DNA of 57,895 nt from Fictibacillus fluitans (GCF_030418125.1 NZ_JAUHTR010000021.1:1-57895); one strand, 5' to 3'; positions 1 through 9,178 are shown, counted from the first letter of the stretch. Notes: generated by a model from the letters alone, not told the origin. Made by a program: numbers and translations.

Positions 1-38
1 GAGTCAGTTTGCACTGACTTTCTGGACAGCCCCGTTTT
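1..38. terminator. Partial terminator-like element at left edge
   Basis: Read on the minus strand this is a GGGGCTGTCC arm followed by an AGTCAGT/ACTGACT stem-loop. It lies just past the stop of the efflux gene at 49 and is cut by the window start, so the outer arm is missing. The same arm sequence recurs in the complete hairpin at 19328-19374, so it is probably a dispersed terminator-like element. Confidence 0.5.
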
Positions 39-48
39 ATTTTGGTGA

Positions 49-3000
49 TCAAGCTTTGGATTCACGCTGTTCTCTTTTAGCCTGTTTCCTGAAAAAGAGT
101 TCATACAATACAGGAACAATAATTAATGTGAGCAGGGTGGAGGTCGTTAAACCGCCGATTACCACCACGGCTAAGCCTTTTGAAATTAATGTTCCCGATG
201 AAGAGGTCAGTGCCAGCGGGATGAGGGCTGCAATGGTAGCAAATGCCGTCATCAGAATCGGGCGAAGTCGGGTTTTTCCGGCTTCAAGCAGCGACTCGCG
301 GATGGTCATGCCTTTCAGATCGCGGTTTTGTCCGATCCGGTCGACGAGAACAATCGCATTGGTGGTTACGATTCCGATAAGCATAAGAATGCCGATCATC
401 GCACTGACAGAGAGCGGCTCATTCGCAAGGTAAAGGCCGCCTATAGCACCTACAGGTACGAAAATTAGAGACGACAGAATGATAAATGGTATGCGTGCAC
501 GGCCAAAGGTGATGAGCATCGTCAAGTAGACAAGACCGATGGCCACTGCGATGGCCAGGCCAAGTTCTTTAAAGGTTTGGGTGGTTTCTTCACTTCCGCC
601 GCCGCCTTCGGTCGAAACATCATTCGGAAGCTCTACTTTGTCATTTACGCTTTTAATTACATCCTGAGTAACTCCCTGAACATCATTGCCGGGAATCTGT
701 GCTGAAACCTGTGCGTATACCTTACCGTCGAGTTTCTGAATCGCGGTTACAGCATCTACATCCTGAATGTCTGCCACTTCTGAGAGGGCAACCGGGCCTT
801 TGGTGCCAAATACTTTAAGGTCCTTAATAGCATCAAGGGATTTCGGCACTTTATCATAAGCAAGCCGGACATCACTTTCTTTTCCGCTCAGTTCAAGGTT
901 TCCGACAGAGACAGGTTTGGTGGCATCGTTGATAATGCCGAGTACCGTATAACCTGATACTCCGGCATCCGCGGCTTTTTTCGTGTTGATTTTCACGATC
1001 CACTGACGCTGGGTATCTTTGAAGTTGTTGGTCACATATTTTAGGTCGTCACGTGATTTCATGTATTTCTCTACTGATGCTGCGCCTTTTTGCAGGTCAT
1101 CAAGGTTGTTGGAGTACAAATCGATGTTAACCTCGTTATTGGATGGAGGCCCGCCGGACTGCGCTTCCTGCAGGCTTACGACAGCATCTTTGCTGTCTTC
1201 GTCCACGATGGTCTGGATTTCTTTCTCGAGTGATTTAATTTCATTATCTACATTGGTATCTTTTTTAAGATTAATAAAATAGTTGGCTACATTTTCGCGT
1301 TTCAATCCGGACTGGAAGTCACGGCTGCCGATCCCGGCGGTTACTTCTTTTATGGTATCACGCTGATCGAGCATCTTTTCAACTTTCAGTGACACATCAT
1401 TTGTTTTTTCCACAGTCGTGGAGGCAGGAAGTTCAATGTTTGCTGTAATGGTCTTTTGTTCTTCATTCGGCAGAAAAACCGCTCCGAGCTTTGTGGACAG
1501 GAACAGAGAGCCGGCAAGAAGAATAAAGGATACAAACAGGACGATGAATTTATGGTTCAGAGACGAGCGGATGACTTTCGCATATGCCCGCTGAAGAGGA
1601 CCATCGTTGTTTTCCGGTTTGACTTTTTTGAATGCGAACTTGGCCAGGATCGGTACAATGGTTATGGCTACAAGCAAGGAAGCCAACAGAGCAAAGACGA
1701 CTGTTAAAGCAAATGGCAGGAAGAATTCTCCTGTAATTCCGCCGACAAAGCCAAGCGGCAGGAACACCACCACGGTTGTCAATGTGGAGGATACAATCGC
1801 ACGGAGGATCTCCTTGGTCGAATCAATGACCAGTTCATTTTTGTTGTATTCTCCGCTGTTTTTGCGGATTCTTCGGAAGATGTTCTCAATGACGACGATA
1901 CTGTCATCCACCACCCGGCCGACGGCTACGGCCATTCCGCCAAGCGTCATGATATTAAGCGTAATATCCAGCTGGTTCAGAAAAATCGCAGATATGAGAA
2001 TCGACAGCGGGATGGATATAATGGCAATGATGGTTGCGCGTATGTTTCTTAGGAACAAGAGAACTGCCAATGAAGCAAAGAGAGCACCGAACAATCCTTC
2101 CTTGATCAGAGAGTTGACGGACTCTTTAATGCCGCTTGCCTGGTCGAAGCCGATGGCATAGTCAATTTTGTCTTTGTATTTGTCTTTATTTAAAACAGAT
2201 ATGACTTTGTCAGCGACATCGACTGTATTGGCGTCCTGTTTTTTGGTAACCGCCATCGATAAAGAACGCTTCAGGTTATAGCGCGTAATTTCGTTCACAT
2301 CTTCTGACTGTTTGATTGTCGCAATATCTCCAAGCTGAACGCTTTGCGGGGCTGCAGCCGCAGATGGGGCTCCGCCTTGCTGCGGACCTTGACCAGAAGA
2401 TCTGCTTTCTCCGCCGCCTTGTGAAGCTCCTGAGGGAGGTCCTCCGCTTGCTCCACCTGGACTACCTGACGAATCTTGTGGTGCTCCCTGAGAAGAAGGT
2501 GTCAGCTCAAGTGATTTTAATTCTTTAATTGTTTTTAATTGCTCCTCTACACGGACTGGCACAGAGATGTCACCAGAGGTTACATTGCCGGCAGGGAACG
2601 AGAGGAATTTTGAATTGATTTCATCCTTAATGGTGTTTAATGATAAACCAAGCTGTTGGGATTTCTTTTGGTCGACCTTGATGGATACGAAATCTTCCTT
2701 CACACCGCCGACAGAAACGTTATTGATTCCCTGGATTTTTTTAAGTTCAGGCACCAGCTCATCTTCAACAAAAGGCTGAATGTTGCCTCCCTCTTTAGGG
2801 AATAGAGAGATATTGTACACAGGGATCGTGCCGAATGAAAAGCGGTTCACTTCAACACTCGCTGTGTCAGGAAGGTCTGCTTCCTTTGCAATGGTGTTGA
2901 TTTGATCCTCTATATCATCCATGTTCACGGAAAAAGGAAATTCAAGATTAATGATCGAGACACTTTCAAGTGAAGTACTTTTGACCGACTTTACGTTGTT

Positions 3001-3225
3001 AAGGCTTTTTAATTTTTCTTCAAGCTCATCTGTTACCTGCTTGTTGACATCCTGCGGAGACGCACCAGGATAAGTGGTCTGCACGGTGACTTGCGGAAAT
3101 TCCACATTTGGAAGCAGGTCAACTTTCAGGGAGCTAAAAGAAAACAAGCCGCCCAGTATAAGCAAGAAAGAAAAAATAAAAATAGCGACTGGGTTCTTTA
3201 AGCTGAATTTCGTTAGCCAGTTCAT
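49..3225 (-). CDS. swrC: RND-family efflux permease (SwrC/YerP-like)
   Basis: A 1058-residue inner-membrane proton-driven exporter of the AcrB/RND superfamily, close in length to B. subtilis SwrC (surfactin resistance, swarming). Transmembrane helix 1 spans about residues 11-31, then comes the first large outer domain. A membrane block from about 375 carries the RND helix-4 signature VVDDSIVVIEN, a second loop follows from about 565, and the last helices lie near 905-1045. An unusual Gly/Ser/Pro/Gln-rich stretch occupies about residues 243-293 in the first outer domain. The start has a GGAG ribosome site. The gene is divergent from a PadR regulator, and a PadR-type dyad sits in its promoter. 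The RND class is certain; the substrate is not visible, and surfactant or lipophilic drug export is inferred from the family. Confidence 0.85.
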   Translation of the reverse strand: MNWLTKFSLKNPVAIFIFSFLLILGGLFSFSSLKVDLLPNVEFPQVTVQTTYPGASPQDVNKQVTDELEEKLKSLNNVKSVKSTSLESVSIINLEFPFSVNMDDIEDQINTIAKEADLPDTASVEVNRFSFGTIPVYNISLFPKEGGNIQPFVEDELVPELKKIQGINNVSVGGVKEDFVSIKVDQKKSQQLGLSLNTIKDEINSKFLSFPAGNVTSGDISVPVRVEEQLKTIKELKSLELTPSSQGAPQDSSGSPGGASGGPPSGASQGGGESRSSGQGPQQGGAPSAAAAPQSVQLGDIATIKQSEDVNEITRYNLKRSLSMAVTKKQDANTVDVADKVISVLNKDKYKDKIDYAIGFDQASGIKESVNSLIKEGLFGALFASLAVLLFLRNIRATIIAIISIPLSILISAIFLNQLDITLNIMTLGGMAVAVGRVVDDSIVVIENIFRRIRKNSGEYNKNELVIDSTKEILRAIVSSTLTTVVVFLPLGFVGGITGEFFLPFALTVVFALLASLLVAITIVPILAKFAFKKVKPENNDGPLQRAYAKVIRSSLNHKFIVLFVSFILLAGSLFLSTKLGAVFLPNEEQKTITANIELPASTTVEKTNDVSLKVEKMLDQRDTIKEVTAGIGSRDFQSGLKRENVANYFINLKKDTNVDNEIKSLEKEIQTIVDEDSKDAVVSLQEAQSGGPPSNNEVNIDLYSNNLDDLQKGAASVEKYMKSRDDLKYVTNNFKDTQRQWIVKINTKKAADAGVSGYTVLGIINDATKPVSVGNLELSGKESDVRLAYDKVPKSLDAIKDLKVFGTKGPVALSEVADIQDVDAVTAIQKLDGKVYAQVSAQIPGNDVQGVTQDVIKSVNDKVELPNDVSTEGGGGSEETTQTFKELGLAIAVAIGLVYLTMLITFGRARIPFIILSSLIFVPVGAIGGLYLANEPLSVSAMIGILMLIGIVTTNAIVLVDRIGQNRDLKGMTIRESLLEAGKTRLRPILMTAFATIAALIPLALTSSSGTLISKGLAVVVIGGLTTSTLLTLIIVPVLYELFFRKQAKREQRESKA

Positions 3226-3244
3226 GTTTCACGCTCCTTCAGTA

Positions 3245-3273
3245 TTTATATGTGTATTTTCACATATGTTCAA
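3245..3273 (-). promoter_or_regulatory. Efflux gene promoter with PadR-type operator in the spacer
   Basis: On the minus strand there is a -35 TTGAAC (3268-3273), a 17-base spacer and a -10 TATAAA (3245-3250). The spacer contains the dyad ATATGTG-N6-CACATAT (3248-3267), whose core ATGT-N8-ACAT is the published PadR operator pattern. A repressor bound there would block RNA polymerase directly. The neighbouring PadR gene is the obvious candidate. Confidence 0.7.
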
Positions 3274-3377
3274 GGTAAGTATAATAAAAGTACTACAAAT
3301 ATATCAAGCATTAACCTTAGTTAATTGTGAAGAATGTGTTAAAATGACATACAGATACGGAAAGAAGGAATGAAAAG

Positions 3378-3938
3378 ATGGCGTTGAAGTATGCGCTTCT
3401 TGGCTTATTGACCAAAAATGAAGCAACCGGATATGAACTGAATCAGCAGTTTAAAGAAACCATGATTCATTTCTGGAGTGCCCATCATACACAGATTTAC
3501 CGTCAGCTTGTTAAGATGGAGGAAGAAGGACTTGTCTCCTCACAAGTGGTTCATCAGGTGGATTATCCAGATAAAAAAGTATATCGGCTCGAAGACAAAG
3601 GTTATGAAATGCTGCTTCAGTGGCTTTTTAGCAAGGAAATTCTCCCTTCAACCTTAAAGGATGATCTGCTGCTCCGGGTATCGCTGTTTCAGCTGATCCC
3701 GGCTGATGAAGCGATCGCCTTTTTGGAGCGGGCAAAGGAACAGCATATGTTCGGCCTGGGTTTAATGGAAAAATGGAGAGACAGCCATTTTCCCGAAGGA
3801 GAATTTAACCAGGAAGATTTGGGAGAATACTTAACATCTGAATTTGGGCAGCGTTATATGCAGCATTGGATTGAATGGTGCGACTGGGCCATTCAAGTAA
3901 TTAAGCGTACAAAAGAGAAGGGCAGTGATGTTAAATGA
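3378..3938 (+). CDS. PadR family transcriptional regulator
   Basis: 186 residues. The N-terminal PadR winged helix covers about residues 1-85: the opening ALKYALLGLLTKNEATGYEL and the IYRQLVKMEEEGLVSSQ wing/recognition region are typical. A helical C-terminal dimerisation domain follows (about 95-180), as in the Vir/AphA-type branch. These proteins are usually ligand-released repressors of adjacent transport or detoxification genes. It is transcribed away from the RND efflux gene, and an ATGT-N8-ACAT dyad lies in that gene's promoter, so repression of the pump and possibly of itself is inferred. An extended -10 (TGTTAAAAT, about 3337-3345) may drive it. Its stop overlaps the start of yqkB by four bases. 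The inducing ligand is unknown. Confidence 0.88.
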   Translation: MALKYALLGLLTKNEATGYELNQQFKETMIHFWSAHHTQIYRQLVKMEEEGLVSSQVVHQVDYPDKKVYRLEDKGYEMLLQWLFSKEILPSTLKDDLLLRVSLFQLIPADEAIAFLERAKEQHMFGLGLMEKWRDSHFPEGEFNQEDLGEYLTSEFGQRYMQHWIEWCDWAIQVIKRTKEKGSDVK

Positions 3939-4270
3939 TCTTGGAATGGACACAAAAGGCTATTGAGAAAATAGAACACAAGGTGCAGGGCGGACAGTTG
4001 TTTCTGAAATATGATACAGAGGGCTGCGGCTGTGTTGTAAGCGGTGTGTCTGTACTATGGCTTGTTGATGAACAGCCTTATGGGACAATAAAGGTGAATA
4101 CCAATTTTGTTCCTGTTTATATGGAGGAAAGCAAACTGGTATTTTTTGATGAAAAGATGACGATTGAATACAAAGAGGAGCAAAATACATTTCAGTTAAA
4201 AAGCCCAAACCAGATGCTTAATCCGCATCTTCGGTTTGAAAATAAAATAGAAACAGGAAAGGGCGCTTAA
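3935..4270 (+). CDS. yqkB: HesB/IscA-like core domain protein YqkB
   Basis: 111 residues, matching the single-domain iron-sulfur biosynthesis family (HesB/YadR/YfhF type) represented by B. subtilis YqkB. The recognisable core is LKYDTEGCGCVVSGV near residues 24-38, followed by a beta-rich half and the LKSPNQMLNPHLRF tail. The cysteine pair GCGC is kept, but the C-terminal CxC of classical A-type carriers is absent, as in YqkB relatives, so an Fe-S carrier role is not certain. It is translationally coupled to the PadR gene by an ATGA overlap. Its last codons form one arm of an 18-bp hairpin shared with the convergent HMG-CoA lyase gene. Confidence 0.8.
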   Translation: MILEWTQKAIEKIEHKVQGGQLFLKYDTEGCGCVVSGVSVLWLVDEQPYGTIKVNTNFVPVYMEESKLVFFDEKMTIEYKEEQNTFQLKSPNQMLNPHLRFENKIETGKGA

Positions 4271-4292
4271 ATTAAAGCGCCCTTTCCTGTTT
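4251..4292. terminator. Bidirectional terminator, perfect 18-bp stem
   Basis: Two perfectly complementary 18-base arms (4251-4268 and 4275-4292) flank a 6-base loop. A-rich and T-rich ends give a U-tract on each strand. The left arm is the last coding stretch of yqkB and the right arm the last coding stretch of the convergent mvaB. Confidence 0.85.
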
Positions 4293-5180
4293 AGAGAGTA
4301 AAAACTGGCGGCTTTGAAGACCGCGGGAAACGAAGGGAGCAATAAATTCCACAGCCTCGAGCAATGGATCGAGCTGAATCCCGGTGCTGATTCCCATGCG
4401 ATTAAGCATGTATACGGCATCCTCGGTTGCCACGTTTCCGGTTGCGCCCGGTGCAAACGGACATCCGCCAAGTCCGCCGGCCGATGTATCAAAACGGTCT
4501 ACGCCAGCCTGAAGTGCGGAGAAGATATTGGCGAGAGCCATCCCTCTTGTATCGTGGAAATGGGCGGCAATCAGCAGAGTGGAGGGCAGATGGTGCTTAA
4601 GCAGGCTGAACAGCTCGAAAACTTCCTGCGGATTGGCAAGGCCAATGGTATCCGCCACGCTTAATTCATCCACACCCAGCGCACAGAATTCCTCAGAGAG
4701 AGCAAGGACTTCCTGCTCATCCACTTTTCCTTCATAGGGACAATAAAAAGCGGTGGAAATGCAGGCGCGCACAAAGAAGCCCCGCCGTTTCAGATCCTTA
4801 ATCAGGGGTGCCAGCTCTTCCATGCTGTCTCTTGTGCTTTTATTAATATTTTTTTGGTTGAAGGTGTTGCTTACCCCGACAAAAAATGCGGCATTTTTGC
4901 AGCCGGAAGAAAGCAGGCGGGAAACGCCTTTTTCATTGGGGACAAGAACAAAATTGCGCGTACGATCATCCAGGCAGCGCTCAATGACCTGTTCTGCATC
5001 ACTCATTTGCGGGACCCATTTAGGGGAAACAAAAGAGGTGAGTTCCATTTCTTGAATTCCCGAGGCTTTCAGTTTTTGAATGAATTGAATCTTTTCCTGT
5101 GCAGGAACAAGCTGTTTTTCATTTTGAAGCCCGTCGCGCGGTCCAACCTCAATGATCGAGACTCTTTGGGGTAATTCCAT
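4272..5180 (-). CDS. mvaB: Hydroxymethylglutaryl-CoA lyase
   Basis: 302 residues. It cleaves 3-hydroxy-3-methylglutaryl-CoA to acetoacetate and acetyl-CoA, the last step of leucine degradation. The DRE-TIM metallolyase signature is present: EVGPRDGLQNE at 11-21 (Arg15, Asp16), the metal ligand motif HFHDTRG with His207 and His209, and the glycine loop GGLGGCPFAPGATGN with catalytic Cys240. I chose ATG 5180 because AGGAGG lies seven bases upstream; longer readings lack family similarity. It is divergent from thiolase-scoAB-thiolase, whose products use acetoacetate, so the two units probably form one pathway. Confidence 0.93.
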   Translation of the reverse strand: MELPQRVSIIEVGPRDGLQNEKQLVPAQEKIQFIQKLKASGIQEMELTSFVSPKWVPQMSDAEQVIERCLDDRTRNFVLVPNEKGVSRLLSSGCKNAAFFVGVSNTFNQKNINKSTRDSMEELAPLIKDLKRRGFFVRACISTAFYCPYEGKVDEQEVLALSEEFCALGVDELSVADTIGLANPQEVFELFSLLKHHLPSTLLIAAHFHDTRGMALANIFSALQAGVDRFDTSAGGLGGCPFAPGATGNVATEDAVYMLNRMGISTGIQLDPLLEAVEFIAPFVSRGLQSRQFLLSKQERAL

Positions 5181-5319
5181 GGTTCCTCCTATGTATATAT
5201 TTGTCATTGATTTCTTCTTTATTTTACGATTTGGACAGTTCAGATGCAATACAGAGAAGGGAAATATGATATGATAAAAGGGAAAATTCAGAAAAAAACA
5301 TGGGAGTGAGAAGAAATTT

Positions 5320-6516
5320 ATGGCGATACAGGAAGCAGTGATTGTAAGCGCTGTCAGAACACCGATTGGCAGCTTTTTAGGAGCCTTAAAAAACATACCT
5401 GCCACCGAACTCGGGGCTTTAGTAATTAAGGAGGCATTGTCGCGTGCCAATGTTTCTCCTGACGATGTGAGCGAAGTCATTATGGGGAATGTTCTTCAGG
5501 CCGGTTTGGGCCAAAACCCCGCACGGCAGGCGGCAATTAAAGCCGGGCTGCAAAACCGGGTTTCAGCAATGACGATCAACAAGGTTTGCGGATCCGGATT
5601 AAAAGCGCTGCATCTGGCGAGCCAGGCGATCATGCTTGAAGAAGCAGATATCATTGTCTGCGGCGGAATGGAGAATATGAGCAGGGCACCGTACCTTTTG
5701 GATAACGCAAGAACAGGACTGCGCATGGGAGATGGAAAAATGACAGATTCCATGATTCATGATGGTCTCTGGTGTGCATTCAATGACTACCATATGGGAA
5801 TGACAGCCGAAAACCTGTGTGATGCCTATGGACTCAGCCGTGAGGAAATGGATGAGTTTGCAGCAGAGAGCCAGCAAAAATGCGAAAGAGCAATAAATGA
5901 AGGAAAGTTCAAAGACGAAATTGTATCTGTTGAAATTCCTCAGCGAAAAGGAGAGCCGCTGCAATTCTCGGAAGATGAATATCCGAAAAAAGGAACAACG
6001 GCTGAAGGGCTTGCCAAGCTAAGACCGGCCTTTAAAAAGGATGGAACGGTAACTGCAGGAAACGCATCGGGAATCAATGATGGAGCGGCTGCTTTTGTGG
6101 TGGTATCGCGAAAAAAAGCTGAAGAGCTCGGTCTTACACCGCTTGCCTCCATCGTCGCCAATGCCAGCGCGGGCGTTGATCCCAGCATTATGGGTATCGG
6201 GCCGGTGGATGCGACGAAAAAGGTGCTTGAAAAATCCGGGGTAACCCTTGAGGATATTGATTTGATTGAAGCTAACGAAGCGTTCGCCGCACAGTCACTT
6301 GCAATGGGGAGAGAACTCCAATTTTCAACTGAGAAACTGAACGTGAATGGAGGAGCCATTGCTCTCGGCCATCCAATTGGGGCAAGCGGTGCAAGAATTT
6401 TGGTCACCCTGCTGCATGAGATGAAAAGAAGAAACAGCCGATTGGGCCTTGCCACACTTTGTATCGGGGGCGGCCAGGGCGTAGCTACCATCGTAAAAAA
6501 TGAAAACTTGGACTAA
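5320..6516 (+). CDS. Acetyl-CoA C-acetyltransferase (thiolase), first copy
   Basis: 398 residues, full length for a degradative/biosynthetic thiolase. It interconverts acetoacetyl-CoA plus CoA with two acetyl-CoA. The nucleophile Cys90 is in [10 protein letters not shown], His351 is in [16 protein letters not shown], and the second catalytic cysteine, Cys381, is in LCIGGGQG. It is the first gene of a four-gene run with scoA, scoB and a second thiolase, divergent from HMG-CoA lyase across a 139-base intergenic region. In this setting the cleavage direction, completing acetoacetate oxidation, is likely. Fatty-acid thiolase activity cannot be excluded from sequence alone. Confidence 0.92.
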   Translation: MAIQEAVIVSAVRTPIGSFLGALKNIPATELGALVIKEALSRANVSPDDVSEVIMGNVLQAGLGQNPARQAAIKAGLQNRVSAMTINKVCGSGLKALHLASQAIMLEEADIIVCGGMENMSRAPYLLDNARTGLRMGDGKMTDSMIHDGLWCAFNDYHMGMTAENLCDAYGLSREEMDEFAAESQQKCERAINEGKFKDEIVSVEIPQRKGEPLQFSEDEYPKKGTTAEGLAKLRPAFKKDGTVTAGNASGINDGAAAFVVVSRKKAEELGLTPLASIVANASAGVDPSIMGIGPVDATKKVLEKSGVTLEDIDLIEANEAFAAQSLAMGRELQFSTEKLNVNGGAIALGHPIGASGARILVTLLHEMKRRNSRLGLATLCIGGGQGVATIVKNENLD

Positions 6517-6528
6517 GGAGGGCGGCAT

Positions 6529-7221
6529 ATGATGAAAATGGTGGAAAACAGTGCACTGGATGCAGTTAAAGATATAAAGGACGGTTCAACGCTGATGGTC
6601 GGCGGATTCGGTCTGGTAGGGATTCCGGAGAAATTGATTCTTGCGCTCGTGGAAACAGGAACAAAAGACCTGACTGTCATTTCTAACAACTGCGGCATTG
6701 ATGACTGGGGGCTCGGCCTTCTTCTGCGAAATAAACAGATCAGGAAGATGGTAGGCTCCTATGTGGGAGAAAACAAAGAGTTTGAGCGCCAGGTGCTTTC
6801 CGGTGAACTGGAGGTTGAACTTACCCCGCAGGGTACATTGGCTGAGCGTATCCGGGCAGGCGGTGCGGGCATTCCCGCTTTCTATACCCCGGCCGGTGTG
6901 GGTACGCCGATTGCAGAAGGGAAAGAAGTGCGAACCTTTGATGGGAAGGAATATGTTCTGGAACATGGAATGACCGCAGATTTCAGTCTCGTGCGGGCAG
7001 CCCGCGGCGACAAAGCAGGCAACCTCGCTTTTAATAAAACAGCGCGAAACTTTAATCCAATGATGGCTGCAGCGGGCAAGGTAACCATTGCAGAGGTCGA
7101 AGAATTGCATGAAATCGGGGAGCTGGACCCGGACTGCATCCACACGCCAGGAATCTATGTTCAAAGAATGATTGTTGCGCCTCAGGAAAAACGCATTGAG
7201 CGACTGACTGTTCAATCATAA
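6529..7221 (+). CDS. scoA: 3-oxoacid CoA-transferase subunit A
   Basis: 230 residues. Alpha subunit of a family I CoA-transferase (ScoA/AtoD type) that moves CoA between succinyl-CoA or another acyl-CoA and acetoacetate. The glycine-rich [16 protein letters not shown] near residues 23-38 is the family signature. The C-terminal half carries the [13 protein letters not shown] motif. AAGGAGG lies seven bases before ATG 6529; a second in-frame ATG follows immediately. It sits 12 bases after the first thiolase and 22 before scoB. Together with HMG-CoA lyase it would activate the acetoacetate that the lyase releases. The CoA donor cannot be told from the sequence. Confidence 0.9.
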   Translation: MMKMVENSALDAVKDIKDGSTLMVGGFGLVGIPEKLILALVETGTKDLTVISNNCGIDDWGLGLLLRNKQIRKMVGSYVGENKEFERQVLSGELEVELTPQGTLAERIRAGGAGIPAFYTPAGVGTPIAEGKEVRTFDGKEYVLEHGMTADFSLVRAARGDKAGNLAFNKTARNFNPMMAAAGKVTIAEVEELHEIGELDPDCIHTPGIYVQRMIVAPQEKRIERLTVQS

Positions 7222-7243
7222 AGAGAGAAAGTGGGGATAGTCT

Positions 7244-7894
7244 ATGAATAGCAGAGAGAAAATTGCCAGAAGAGCGGAAAAAGAAATAGAGGATGGCTTT
7301 TACGTAAACCTCGGCATCGGCATGCCGACCATGGTAGCGAACTACATAAGCGAGAATAAGAGTGTGGTGCTGCAGTCGGAAAACGGGCTGCTTGGAATCG
7401 GCCCTTATCCTAAAGAAACAGAAGTGGACCCGGACCTCATCAATGCGGGGAAAGAGACTGTGACTGCCATTAAGGGAGCTTCCTATTTTGACAGTGCAGA
7501 CTCATTTGCCATGATTCGGGGAGGACATGTGAATATTGCCATCCTGGGCGGTATGGAAGTTTCAGAAACGGGCGACTTGGCCAACTGGATGATTCCGGGG
7601 AAAATGATTAAAGGAATGGGCGGTGCCATGGATCTTGTTCACGGCGCACAAAAAATCATTGTCATTATGGAACATGTCAACAAAAGCGGACAGAGCAAAA
7701 TTCTGAAAAAGTGCAGTCTGCCCCTTACAGGAAAGGGAGTTGTGGACCGGATCATTACAGACCGGGCGGTTATCGATGTAACAGAGCAGGGTCTGAAACT
7801 GGTAGAAATAGCCGATGGTTACAGTATTGAAGATATTAAAAACTGCACCGAGCCGGATTTGATGACCGATGAAGTGACGCTGGGTGTTTATTAA
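7244..7894 (+). CDS. scoB: 3-oxoacid CoA-transferase subunit B
   Basis: 216 residues, the beta subunit partner of the preceding gene. It carries the catalytic glutamate (Glu46) in the strictly conserved SENGLLGIG motif, preceded by the [11 protein letters not shown] oxyanion region at 21-31. The later [13 protein letters not shown] segment is typical of the subunit. A GTGGGGA ribosome site precedes ATG 7244. Subunits A and B encoded as separate adjacent genes is the normal bacterial arrangement. The next gene, a second thiolase, begins 24 bases downstream. Confidence 0.92.
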   Translation: MNSREKIARRAEKEIEDGFYVNLGIGMPTMVANYISENKSVVLQSENGLLGIGPYPKETEVDPDLINAGKETVTAIKGASYFDSADSFAMIRGGHVNIAILGGMEVSETGDLANWMIPGKMIKGMGGAMDLVHGAQKIIVIMEHVNKSGQSKILKKCSLPLTGKGVVDRIITDRAVIDVTEQGLKLVEIADGYSIEDIKNCTEPDLMTDEVTLGVY

Positions 7895-7918
7895 GGCATA
7901 GAAAGCGGGGGAGCAAAC

Positions 7919-9103
7919 ATGACAGAAATATATGTTGTGGAAGGGGCAAGAACGCCGTTTGGAAGTTTTGGAAAATCATTAAAAAACATCCCGCCCATTC
8001 AAATGGGCACCCTGACTGCGGTTGAAGCCATGAAGAGGGCTAATGTTGACCCGGCGCAAATTGGGGATGTGGTATACGGAAATGTCATCCATTCTAGTAT
8101 TGACGCAGCCTATGCGGCGAGGCATGTCGCGTTAAAAGCAGGAGTGCCTGAGACGGTTCCCGCCATGCTGGTAAACCGTTTATGCGGATCGGGTCTGCAG
8201 GCTGTCATAAGCAGCGCCCTTGCCATTCAATCAGGCGATGCGGATCTGGCCTTGTGCGGCGGAATTGAAAATATGTCCAAAAGCCCGCATTCTTCCTTTA
8301 ATCAGAGATTTCAAGGACAAAAGTTTGGAAATCTTGCGTTCGAGGATATGCTTCTCAATACGCTGACCGATCAGTATATTGGCTGTGGAATGGGTATTAC
8401 CGCAGAAAATCTTGCAGAGAAGCATAATATCGGTCGGGAAGAACAGGATGAGTACGCCCTTCTTAGTCATCAAAGAGCAGCCGCAGCCATTCGTGAAGGA
8501 AGATTTGGCCAGGAAACGATACCGGTTGTTATTGATGAAAAAAAGAACCTTACCTTCACGGTGGACGAACTCGTAAAGCCTGACTCCACACTTCAGCAGC
8601 TTTCTGCCCTGCGCCCTTCCTTCAAAAAGGACGGAACCGTAACAGCGGGAAATGCGAGTGGAATCAATGATGGGGCGGTATCTCTGGTACTCGCAGGAGA
8701 GAACGCCGTGAAAAGCAGCCAGGTTAAACCACTGGCGCGAATTGTATCTTGGGGGATCAGCGGTGTTGACCCGAATATCATGGGAATCGGGCCGGTACCG
8801 TCCTCTCAAAAAGCCCTTGCCAAGGCCAATCTATCCATTGAAGACATGGATCTTGTAGAAATCAACGAAGCATTCGCCTCTCAATATCTGGCGGTTGAAA
8901 AAGAACTGGGTCTGGACCGTGAAAAGACAAACGTCAACGGAGGCGCCATCGCGCTCGGCCATCCAGTCGGTGCAAGCGGGTCCCGCCTGCTTCTCACCCT
9001 TGCATATGAACTCCGAAACAAAGGGCTGCGTTATGGCTTGGCCAGCCTTTGTATCGGTGGCGGCCAGGGGATAGCCATGATTATTGAAAATGTATCATCA
9101 TAA
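7919..9103 (+). CDS. Acetyl-CoA C-acetyltransferase (thiolase), second copy
   Basis: 394 residues. A second complete thiolase in the same run, with Cys89 (NRLCGSGLQA), His348 ([14 protein letters not shown]) and Cys378 (LCIGGGQG) all present, so both copies should be active. It is clearly diverged from the first copy, for example in the substrate loop near 130-165, so it is not a recent duplication and may differ in chain-length preference. The operon ends here at a strong terminator (9106-9147). Confidence 0.9.
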   Translation: MTEIYVVEGARTPFGSFGKSLKNIPPIQMGTLTAVEAMKRANVDPAQIGDVVYGNVIHSSIDAAYAARHVALKAGVPETVPAMLVNRLCGSGLQAVISSALAIQSGDADLALCGGIENMSKSPHSSFNQRFQGQKFGNLAFEDMLLNTLTDQYIGCGMGITAENLAEKHNIGREEQDEYALLSHQRAAAAIREGRFGQETIPVVIDEKKNLTFTVDELVKPDSTLQQLSALRPSFKKDGTVTAGNASGINDGAVSLVLAGENAVKSSQVKPLARIVSWGISGVDPNIMGIGPVPSSQKALAKANLSIEDMDLVEINEAFASQYLAVEKELGLDREKTNVNGGAIALGHPVGASGSRLLLTLAYELRNKGLRYGLASLCIGGGQGIAMIIENVSS

Positions 9104-9105
9104 AC

Positions 9106-9147
9106 AAAAAGCTGCCAAACGCCGTAACAGGCGGTGGCAGCTTTTTT
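9106..9147 (+). terminator. Terminator of the thiolase-sco operon
   Basis: AAGCTGCCA pairs with TGGCAGCTT around a short internal GCC/GGC stem, followed by a run of T. Confidence 0.88.
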
Positions 9148-9178
9148 CTTTCTAAAGATATTTTTCTTCATCGAGCAT

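Noticed and set aside
1607-2161. A 184-codon plus-strand frame inside the efflux gene
   Set aside because: It is a shadow of the RND coding sequence on the opposite strand and has no recognisable product.
5181-5480. A 100-codon N-terminal extension of HMG-CoA lyase
   Set aside because: It overlaps the divergent thiolase gene, and the internal ATG 5180 with AGGAGG gives the known protein length.
7919-9103. Possible recent duplication of thiolase 5320-6516
   Set aside because: The two proteins share catalytic motifs but differ across most other positions, so the duplication is old or they have separate origins.
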